Origin: Bacteroidia bacterium
Lineage (GTDB): Bacteria > Bacteroidota > Bacteroidia > Chitinophagales > Chitinophagaceae
DNA: 64,000 nucleotides
Direction: 5' to 3'
Assembly (NCBI GenBank): GCA_030429205.1
Contig: JAUICZ010000001.1
Location: forward strand, 310,001 to 374,000
In this document: positions 16,913 through 23,824 of the stretch, one piece after another
Position numbering within the stretch: the first letter of the stretch is position 1
How the letters are laid out: each line of letters starts with the position of its first letter
Program-made: the position numbers and the translations under genes
The notes under the pieces: model-generated
Told to the model about the DNA's origin: nothing
Databases searched by the model: none
The model's input: only the letters and a program-made list of their open reading frames with translations

Positions 16913-17919
16913 GCAAATACTTAGACTTTGAACATATGAGCTTTTTGCATCCCTGGTTTTTCGGGTTGTTATTATTGGTTCCTGTTATGATATGGTGGCA
17001 CTACCGAAAGAAAAATCATGACAGACCTGCTATTCGACTTACAACTCTTTCAGGGATAAAAGAAGTAAAGCCTTCGTGGAAGGTCGTATTACGCCCTATA
17101 TTATTCTGGTTCAGAGTTATCTCATTAATATTACTTATTGTAGCATTAGCTCGTCCGCAATCCAGCAGTGTTACCGAATCAATTGACAGCGAAGGTATCG
17201 ACATTGTAATGTCTATAGATGTATCCGGCAGTATGTTGGCACAAGATTTAAAACCCAACCGCATACAAGCTGCTAAAAAGGTAGCAGAAGATTTTATTGA
17301 CCAACGCCCTACAGACAGAGTTGGATTAGTAATTTTTGCCGGAGAGAGCTTTACGCAAGTGCCAATCACCATCGACCATAATGTATTGAAGGAACAGCTA
17401 AATAAAATTAAAAGTGGTGTATTGGTAGATGGTACCGCCATTGGTATGGGGTTAGCTACGGGCGTAAACCGTTTACGCGCTTCTAAGGCAAAGAGCCGTG
17501 TATTGATATTATTGACCGACGGTGTGAACAACACTGGGCTGATAGACCCCAGTACGGCATTAGAAATAGCGAAGCGTTACAATGTGCGTGTATATACAAT
17601 TGGTGTGGGTAGCAAAGGGCAAGCCCCCTACCCTGTACAAACACCTTTTGGCACACAAACTCAAATGATGCCGGTACAGATTGACGAAGCATTGCTCAAG
17701 AAAATAGCTACTGAAACAGGCGGTAAATATTACCGTGCAACCAGCAACACTTCTCTTAAGGAGGTTTATAAAGAAATTGACCAGCTAGAGAAAACTAAAA
17801 TAGAGGTAAGCAGTTATAAGCAATACGCAGAACTCTTCCACCCATTTGCATTACTGGCAATTATATTGTTGGTATTAGAAATGGGATTGAGGTACACCGT
17901 ATTTAAGAGTGTGACATAA
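16909..17919 (+). CDS. batA: BatA-like vWA membrane protein
   Basis: Inner-membrane protein of 336 residues with a large vWA domain. N-terminal helices lie at about 12-30 and 60-80, and a C-terminal helix (FALLAIILLVLEMGL) follows the vWA domain. The MIDAS motif is DIVMSIDVSGSMLAQD (DxSxS), followed by VGLVIFAGESFTQVPIT and LILLTDGVNN, which supplies the last Asp. The family is tied to oxygen and envelope stress tolerance; the ligand is unknown. Length and architecture match BatB at 2.3-3.3 kb, and this copy is called BatA from its place after DUF58. Its stop directly abuts the stop of the glycosyltransferase gene on the other strand. Confidence 0.88.
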   Translation: MSKYLDFEHMSFLHPWFFGLLLLVPVMIWWHYRKKNHDRPAIRLTTLSGIKEVKPSWKVVLRPILFWFRVISLILLIVALARPQSSSVTESIDSEGIDIVMSIDVSGSMLAQDLKPNRIQAAKKVAEDFIDQRPTDRVGLVIFAGESFTQVPITIDHNVLKEQLNKIKSGVLVDGTAIGMGLATGVNRLRASKAKSRVLILLTDGVNNTGLIDPSTALEIAKRYNVRVYTIGVGSKGQAPYPVQTPFGTQTQMMPVQIDEALLKKIATETGGKYYRATSNTSLKEVYKEIDQLEKTKIEVSSYKQYAELFHPFALLAIILLVLEMGLRYTVFKSVT

Positions 17920-18870
17920 CTACAGCCCTAAATCTTTTTCTACTAAGTAATTATTACGGTCTGCTGCCGATCGAGAAACAAGCTCCCCTAAAAAACCGGC
18001 TAAGAAGAATTGTGTACCCAGTACCATAGTTACGAGCGACACATAAAAACCGATACGATTGGTCAACCCATAATCAGCTCCTTGAATTGCACGTTGTACT
18101 ACCAACCAAACTACTATACAAAAACCTATCAGGAACATTAGTGTACCCAGCGAACCAAAAAGGTGCATAGGCTTTTTGCCAAATTTGCTGATGAACTGAA
18201 CAGACAGCAAGTCTAAAAAGCCATTGATAAAACGTTCCCAGCCAAATTTAGATTCACCATATTTACGCGGTCGGTGTTGTACAACCTTTTCACCTATACG
18301 TCTGAAGCCTGCAGCCTTTGCCAATACCGGTATAAAACGGTGCATTTCTCCATACACCTCAATACTCTTCACTACATTTTTCCGGTAAGCCTTTAAACCG
18401 CAGTTCATATCATGCAGCTTAATACCTGATATACTCCGGTTAACGGCATTATATAATTTCGAAGGGAGATTTTTTGTAAAAGCGTTATCGTAACGCACCT
18501 TTTTCCAACCACTTACCAAATCAAACCCATCGGTCATTACCATACGGTACATCTCCGGCACTTCATCAGGGCTATCCTGCAGGTCAGCATCCATCGTAAA
18601 TATTACATTACCTTGTGCCGCACGAAAGCCTTCATTTAAAGCAGCGCTTTTACCATAGTTTCTCTGAAACTTTATTCCTTTAATATTAGAATTACCAGCT
18701 ACCAGTTGCTCAATAACATTCCAGCTGTTATCAGTGCTGCCATCATCTACCATGATCACCTCATAAGCATAACCATGCTCTGCACACATTTTCTCTATCC
18801 ACTCTGCCAGCTCCGGCAAAGACTCTTCTTCATTAAATAATGGTATGACAATACTGATATCTATCTGCAT
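17920..18870 (-). CDS. Family 2 glycosyltransferase with C-terminal membrane helices
   Basis: Probably transfers a sugar from a nucleotide donor to polyprenyl phosphate at the inner membrane, as in the DPM1/ArnC/GtrB group. The 316-residue product has the GT2 start ISIVIPLFNEEESLPEL, VIMVDDGSTDNSW and the metal-binding FTMDADLQDSPDEVPEM. Two membrane helices follow at about 232-252 and 266-290, as in GtrB-like enzymes. It is last in a five-gene operon with pyrC-like and DUF4199 genes, separated by 3 bp from the gene before it. The sugar is not predictable. In Bacteroidota this gene often sits next to dihydroorotase and DUF4199 genes, which fits here. Confidence 0.9.
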   Translation of the reverse strand: MQIDISIVIPLFNEEESLPELAEWIEKMCAEHGYAYEVIMVDDGSTDNSWNVIEQLVAGNSNIKGIKFQRNYGKSAALNEGFRAAQGNVIFTMDADLQDSPDEVPEMYRMVMTDGFDLVSGWKKVRYDNAFTKNLPSKLYNAVNRSISGIKLHDMNCGLKAYRKNVVKSIEVYGEMHRFIPVLAKAAGFRRIGEKVVQHRPRKYGESKFGWERFINGFLDLLSVQFISKFGKKPMHLFGSLGTLMFLIGFCIVVWLVVQRAIQGADYGLTNRIGFYVSLVTMVLGTQFFLAGFLGELVSRSAADRNNYLVEKDLGL

Positions 18871-18873
18871 ACT

Positions 18874-19380
18874 TTATCCTTGTGTTTCTATCTTCTTTTT
18901 CTTAGCTATACCTGCTCCTATTAGTGAGAACAAAGCCCCCGAAAACAGAATCAAAAAAGTTTGACCACTTAATGTAAATAAAACAAAGTTTTCTCTTACC
19001 GGTTTATAACGTTCCTCCAGAACTTCTTTCGAAAAGCCTTCTTTTGTACCCTGCTCCATCATAAACGATAGCACCTTTTCTTGGGAATCCGGAAAAACCC
19101 ACTGCAAAGCAATTGCACCCCATATAACATTCAGCAATAGAACTACAGCTGTCATCTTAAAACCGCTACTAAACACCTGACCAAACATCACATTGTTTTG
19201 ATTTTTGTCAGAAAAGGCCTTCGCATTTAATATTACTCCTCCCAGAAAAAAAAGGTGTACAATATACTTGGCCGCAGACACTTCAGTAGAAAAAGCCAAA
19301 TCTGTCAGTTGCAATATTACACTGACAATAATCATAACCAAAGAGGTGATAAGCCCGTATATAAAATGTGTTTGTTTCAC
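18874..19380 (-). CDS. DUF4199 membrane protein
   Basis: 168-residue inner-membrane protein with about four helices: IYGLITSLVMIIVSVILQL (about 9-27), a second at 41-58, a third around 76-95 and a last one at 130-160 (LFTLSGQTFLILFSGALFSL). The region between helices 3 and 4 is polar and may be periplasmic. It belongs to the Bacteroidota family DUF4199, of unknown function. Seven bases separate it from a second, longer DUF4199 gene upstream, suggesting a tandem duplication that has diverged, or a hetero-oligomer. It precedes the GT2 gene by 3 bp. Confidence 0.8.
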   Translation of the reverse strand: MKQTHFIYGLITSLVMIIVSVILQLTDLAFSTEVSAAKYIVHLFFLGGVILNAKAFSDKNQNNVMFGQVFSSGFKMTAVVLLLNVIWGAIALQWVFPDSQEKVLSFMMEQGTKEGFSKEVLEERYKPVRENFVLFTLSGQTFLILFSGALFSLIGAGIAKKKKIETQG

Positions 19381-19387
19381 TTGCAGA

Positions 19388-19936
19388 TTAATCTAAATGA
19401 GCGGGTTTATCCTTCTTTACTATTGCGGCGATAATAAAGCCAAAAATGCTGTAAAAAATAATAGATAGGGCAAAACCCATTGCCTGACCAGAAAAGCTTT
19501 TTTGTCTTTCAATTTGTTCTTCGGCCCGTTCTATAGCTTCATTTGTAACTTTTTCATTTCCAAAACTACTAGCAAGCTCTATCGACATTGCTTTACTTTT
19601 CTCATAATATTCCGGATCTATAAAATTGGTATAGATAATAGAATAAACCTGAGATATAACGATCATAATGAGTATGCTGACAAATATTCCTTGAAAAGCT
19701 TGTTTAAAGTTGATAAAGCCACCCATGGCCTTTCTTTGCTGTACCCCCATAACACCCAACAGTATCATACAAACAGCAAATGTTACAAACATTAACCCAA
19801 ATGCTCCCCAAGGTCTTGCACTAGACATTAAGAACATTGAGTAGATAGTAAAAATGAATATTTGTACTATACCAATTACAACACCCCACCTTAATGGTAT
19901 AGTAAACTTGTTGAAATTATTATTTGTATCGTTCAT
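19388..19936 (-). CDS. DUF4199 membrane protein, paralogue of its neighbour
   Basis: 182-residue inner-membrane protein with four helices (about 17-35, 46-64, 80-102, 152-172). Shared traits with the next gene are the spacing of helices 1-3, the polar stretch before the last helix (EKSKAMSIELASSFGNEKV) and a Lys-rich C-terminus. The family is restricted to Bacteroidota and has no assigned function. It starts 4 bp after the dihydroorotase-like gene, so it is certainly in the same operon. A role in membrane lipid or glycan handling is only a guess from the glycosyltransferase further down. Confidence 0.8.
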   Translation of the reverse strand: MNDTNNNFNKFTIPLRWGVVIGIVQIFIFTIYSMFLMSSARPWGAFGLMFVTFAVCMILLGVMGVQQRKAMGGFINFKQAFQGIFVSILIMIVISQVYSIIYTNFIDPEYYEKSKAMSIELASSFGNEKVTNEAIERAEEQIERQKSFSGQAMGFALSIIFYSIFGFIIAAIVKKDKPAHLD

Positions 19937-19940
19937 TTTA

Positions 19941-21239
19941 CTAATGGTTTATGTTCACTTGATTGTTATTAATAACTCCTACGACCTTGCCACTTAGCTC
20001 CTTACCTATAAATGGATTGTTTTTCGATGCGGAGTGCATTTTATTACAAACAGTTGTTCCTTTCGACGTAAACAATGTTAGCCCTGCACTATAGCCCTTT
20101 TCTACTCCGTTTACAGACAAGTTAAATAATGTGCGAGGTTTGTTTGCAAAAGCTTCTACAATTGTATTTAACTCAACTTTATCGTTTACTGAAGAAAGAA
20201 CAATATTAAATGCCAACTCTTGAATGTTCATGCCATAAGCAGCATACTCAAACTCTTTGGCTTTGGCATCCCACTCGTGCGGCCTGTGGTGCGAGGCGAT
20301 ACAATCTATAGTACCGTCTTTTAGTCCCTTTATCAGTGCCTGTCTGTCTTTCTCACTACGTATTGGTGGCGACACTTTATACATGCTACTATACGCAGCC
20401 AGATCTTCATCTGTTAGTGCCAGATGATAAGGTGTAACCGAACAAGAGATATTTAGTTTTTCTCTTTTAGCTTTCCTGATCATATCTAAACCAGCAGCTG
20501 ACGAAACCCCGCTTATATGCAGTTGAGAACCAGTATATTTTAATAATTGTATATCTCTGTTTATTATAATTGTTTCTGCTTCTACTGGGATACCCGGCAT
20601 CCCTAAATGAGTAGACATTTTTCCTTCGTGCATCAATCCGCCCGATGTAATAGACGCATCTTCGGGTATTTGTATCAGCACTCCATTGAATGCTTTTACA
20701 TACTCTAATGCCTTGAGCATTAGGTTTGCATTTTGTATCGGGCTCCACCCATCTGTAAATGCAATTGCACCATGTGCATGCATATCCATCATTTCAGCCA
20801 GGGCTTGCCCCTCAATATTATGCGATATGCTACCCGTGGCTTGCAAGCTTACAGTATTGCCTGCAGCTTTTTTCAGCACAAACTCTACCAGAGATTTTGT
20901 ACTGATACCGGGATTTGTATTCGGAGCAAGTAAGACATCCGTAAATCCGCCCGCTGCTGCAGCTTTCAGCCCACTGCTAATAGTTTCTTTCTGCTCATAG
21001 CCAGGCTCGCAGTAATCTGCTAATACATCTACCCAACCTTGACTGATAAGTAAAGGGCCTTCTCCTTGAGGGCACTGATATACCTTTTTCTTATCTATTT
21101 CAATAGAGCTATCAAAAGATCTCTTAGACGCTGTAGCTATCTTATTGATAGTACCGTCTTTAATAACAATATCAACAAGTTTGTTATGAAACTCTGACGC
21201 GGGATCAATTACCTTAGCCTGTCGGATGTGCACTTGCAT
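19941..21239 (-). CDS. Dihydroorotase-like protein lacking catalytic residues
   Basis: 432-residue member of the class I dihydroorotase/amidohydrolase fold. Active enzymes have a metal-binding HxH in a DxHVHLREPG context; here the same place reads DVLADYCEPG (residues 71-80), so both His are gone. The late catalytic motif TDHAPH reads ASHHRPH, so the Asp is also replaced. The fold motifs GGFTDVLLAPNTNPGIST and VSPPIRSEKDRQALIKGL are intact, and the frame is undamaged, so the gene is under selection. Catalytically inactive dihydroorotase homologues (PyrC') act as structural partners of aspartate carbamoyltransferase; that is the leading hypothesis. Annotation pipelines would likely call it pyrC. 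It lies in an operon with BatA-N, DUF4199 and GT2 genes. Confidence 0.85.
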   Translation of the reverse strand: MQVHIRQAKVIDPASEFHNKLVDIVIKDGTINKIATASKRSFDSSIEIDKKKVYQCPQGEGPLLISQGWVDVLADYCEPGYEQKETISSGLKAAAAGGFTDVLLAPNTNPGISTKSLVEFVLKKAAGNTVSLQATGSISHNIEGQALAEMMDMHAHGAIAFTDGWSPIQNANLMLKALEYVKAFNGVLIQIPEDASITSGGLMHEGKMSTHLGMPGIPVEAETIIINRDIQLLKYTGSQLHISGVSSAAGLDMIRKAKREKLNISCSVTPYHLALTDEDLAAYSSMYKVSPPIRSEKDRQALIKGLKDGTIDCIASHHRPHEWDAKAKEFEYAAYGMNIQELAFNIVLSSVNDKVELNTIVEAFANKPRTLFNLSVNGVEKGYSAGLTLFTSKGTTVCNKMHSASKNNPFIGKELSGKVVGVINNNQVNINH

Positions 21240-21242
21240 TGG

Positions 21243-23285
21243 CTATTCAGTAGCAGCAGTTGGTTTGCGAAGACTGGTTGTCAAAAGGCATGTTTCGACA
21301 ACCAGCATTATCAAAGCGAAAATAACACAAACTTTCCAAAGCGGGAAACTACCCCACCTGTTGTAAGCTCCTGTTGTACCAATCGTTTCAGGATTAACGA
21401 TCTGTATTTCATCCGCAGACCATAACCTGCTAATATCTGCAGGATCTATAATATCTAGATGAGACTCTGCTCTATTGGTATTAACTGCTATAATAGTGGT
21501 ATCTCCTTTTTGTGATGCCAAAGCATAAAAACCTGCATTTTTCACTACTTCGTCTACAAAAACATTTAACCCGGCACCTTTTGTTCGTTGAGGAGGAATC
21601 GCGTCTGTATGACCATCAATCAAGTGCACCATATCTCTCTCACCAGCATTTGTTAACGATAAGTAAGCCGGCTGTCCATCACCTAAACTCAATGCGTACA
21701 CATTACCGCCTGTTGATTGTATGGCCATTTGATATAGAAAAGGAGCAAAAAAGTAGCTGGATGGAAAATCTCCATCTTGCAACCCAATACCTGTCGTTGA
21801 TAAATACAGTTCCCCACCCTGCAAACTAAATTGTGTAAACATAGGGTCTCCGTCTCTGTAGCTGATTATAGACTGTTGGTTAGCCGACAACCCTGCCTCT
21901 ATTACGTAGTGCCAATTGGTAGCAGGCAATTGTACATTTTCCGGCACCTCTTCAAACAAATCTCTGATCAGTGCATTTCCACGCTGCAATAGTGTAGCTG
22001 TTTCGGCAGAGGTATCGCATTTTAAAAGCTTTATATCTGCAATTTCTGACAAACCTGTATTGATAGCAGAAGTATTAGAAACCTTCGATGGGAAGATGCA
22101 AACGGTTTGACCTCTTTTAATTGCATCACGGATTTTAGCACCTAAAGCTTTATTGATAGCGGTGCAACCATTTATAAGAATCAAGCTATACTCATTCCAG
22201 TTTTCTTGAGGGGTGTTTATACTTGCATTTTGCAGCTTAAACCCGTTGTACGCCCTGAAGGCAGCTTGTATGTATGGGCTAGGGCTTCCGCCATTCAAAC
22301 AGAGCACAGACAGGTTTGGCGCGCTACGTGCTGTAATCCTGAATGTATCGTCAAACTTTGTGGCTATATCATCTACTACCAGTTCAATTTTCTGCCATGC
22401 TGCGTCATTTACTCTAAAACTCAATGTATCTATACGATCATTCGCTCCATTGAAATTAAGTGTGGCTGCCGACTTTACCTGTCCATTTACTTTAAGATTT
22501 AATACAATATCTTGCTCCGGCTGAGTTCCATACACCTTTGTGCGAACCACTAGCTCATTACTTTCCCCTATATGCAGAACAGGCTGAGATAAGTATGCTG
22601 TATCTATATATACATTATATCGGCTTTCAGGTTGTAATGGTACTATAAACAGGTTTACATGTTCCAGTAAACTTTTATCAGGTGGCGATGAAAAAGCTGT
22701 TTGCTGCACATCTGAGTAACAATACAGGTCTGCATCTGCAATACTTTCTGATTGTCTGATACTCTGCAGGTATGATAATACCTGCAGCGCTTTTTTCGAC
22801 TTATCTGAAATAGTAACTTTTGAAAGCTCTTCTAAAAACTTGTCAGCAGCAAGAGGGCGGTAACTAACCGGCTTGTCGTTGGTGAGTAATACAAACTTAG
22901 TACCGGGAGCAGCTTGAATAACCTGCCTTCTGGCAGCAGCTTTCGCAATGTCCAAGAGTGGTTGCGCCCCCTTTTTCAAAGACATACTACCAGAATTATC
23001 AACATAAATCGCCTGCAAATGCTTTTCAGTGGTCAATACATCTTCTCCTGAGAAAAAAGGTTGAGCAAATGCCAGTATCAGGCTCGCTAAGAATAATAGC
23101 CTTAACGCCAACAACCATTTATACCTTAACTGCGATGACTTTTGTGAGCGTAATTGAATATCCTTAAGAAACCTGGTATGGGGGAAATACACTGTTTTAT
23201 ACCTGCGTAGGTTAAACAGATGTATCACTACAGGAATTGCCAAAGCCAATCCGGCTATTAAAAACAAAGGATATATAAAGCCCAC
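21243..23285 (-). CDS. BatA-N-terminal-domain membrane protein
   Basis: 680-residue membrane protein. The first 90 residues are the BatA N-terminal double-membrane domain: IYPLFLIAGLALAIPVVIHL, FNLRRYKTVYFPHTRFL, then WLLALRLLFLASLILAFAQP. A vWA-like region follows (AIYVDNSGSMSLKKG, a DxSxS pattern), then a long beta-rich periplasmic part, and a C-terminal helix (LWKVCVIFALIMLVVETCLL). I start at the GTG at 23285. The in-frame TTG at 23291 is the end of a TATATTTG promoter box, and the product then begins MGFIYPLF, as family members do. It heads the operon with the pseudo-dihydroorotase, 3 bp downstream. The function is unknown; the architecture suggests an envelope sensor or scaffold. Confidence 0.85.
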   Translation of the reverse strand: MGFIYPLFLIAGLALAIPVVIHLFNLRRYKTVYFPHTRFLKDIQLRSQKSSQLRYKWLLALRLLFLASLILAFAQPFFSGEDVLTTEKHLQAIYVDNSGSMSLKKGAQPLLDIAKAAARRQVIQAAPGTKFVLLTNDKPVSYRPLAADKFLEELSKVTISDKSKKALQVLSYLQSIRQSESIADADLYCYSDVQQTAFSSPPDKSLLEHVNLFIVPLQPESRYNVYIDTAYLSQPVLHIGESNELVVRTKVYGTQPEQDIVLNLKVNGQVKSAATLNFNGANDRIDTLSFRVNDAAWQKIELVVDDIATKFDDTFRITARSAPNLSVLCLNGGSPSPYIQAAFRAYNGFKLQNASINTPQENWNEYSLILINGCTAINKALGAKIRDAIKRGQTVCIFPSKVSNTSAINTGLSEIADIKLLKCDTSAETATLLQRGNALIRDLFEEVPENVQLPATNWHYVIEAGLSANQQSIISYRDGDPMFTQFSLQGGELYLSTTGIGLQDGDFPSSYFFAPFLYQMAIQSTGGNVYALSLGDGQPAYLSLTNAGERDMVHLIDGHTDAIPPQRTKGAGLNVFVDEVVKNAGFYALASQKGDTTIIAVNTNRAESHLDIIDPADISRLWSADEIQIVNPETIGTTGAYNRWGSFPLWKVCVIFALIMLVVETCLLTTSLRKPTAATE

Positions 23286-23288
23286 AAC

Positions 23289-23296
23289 CAAATATA
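23289..23296 (-). promoter_or_regulatory. -7 box abutting the BatA-N gene
   Basis: The minus strand reads TATATTTG (exact TAnnTTTG), ending 3 nt before the GTG start at 23285. The expected initiation point is at the start codon itself. Confidence 0.6.
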
Positions 23297-23442
23297 AGTT
23301 TAATACACTGATATAGCGAATAGTAGAAAGCTAATGATTTGTAAAACATTATGCTGTAACCTATTGTTTTACTTACTACACCTACTATTAATCATGAGCT
23401 AATAATTATGACAGAATAAAAATAAAATCGTATATTATAGTC

Positions 23443-23733
23443 ATGCAGGAAGCCGCAGTAATAATAGAAAAGTTAAAAGGGGTTAAGACATCCCTTAAAC
23501 GCAGGTATGGTGTTACAGATATAGCCCTGTTTGGTGCATACAGCACAGGTGAAGCTCAAGCAAATAGTGATGTAGACCTATTAGTAACAATTGACAAACC
23601 GATCGGGATACGCTTTGTAGACCTTGAAGAAGAGCTATCTACCTTACTGGGCAAGCCTGTAGACCTTACCCAAAAGAAAGGTATTGAACAAAAATACCTA
23701 AAGTCTATACGCAAAGAGCTGATACATGTTTAA
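23443..23733 (+). CDS. MNT-type nucleotidyltransferase, orphan antitoxin-like
   Basis: 96-residue minimal nucleotidyltransferase of the MntA type. In MNT-HEPN pairs the MNT protein AMPylates and silences a HEPN RNase toxin. The core motif is normally GS-x10-DxD; here LFGAYSTGEAQANSDVDLLV has the DVD pair but Ala in place of the Ser, so activity is uncertain. RFVDLEEELSTLLGKPVDLT and the C-terminal IRKELIHV are typical of the family. No HEPN gene follows. Instead an ATG overlapping its end (23728) opens a frame of only 14 codons (MFNHLLTDIRRHIS) before a stop, which may be a toxin-gene remnant. A TonB receptor gene begins 92 bp downstream. Confidence 0.82.
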   Translation: MQEAAVIIEKLKGVKTSLKRRYGVTDIALFGAYSTGEAQANSDVDLLVTIDKPIGIRFVDLEEELSTLLGKPVDLTQKKGIEQKYLKSIRKELIHV

Positions 23734-23809
23734 CCATCTGCTCACAGATATTCGCCGACATATTTCATAAGTTCACCGATATAAAGTTCTGTCATAGTAT
23801 TGTCTGACG

Positions 23810-23817
23810 TACATTTG
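23810..23817 (+). promoter_or_regulatory. -7 box of the TonB receptor gene
   Basis: TACATTTG (exact TAnnTTTG) ends 7 nt before the ATG at 23825, so the leader would be about 4 nt. Confidence 0.6.
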
Positions 23818-23824
23818 CAACATA

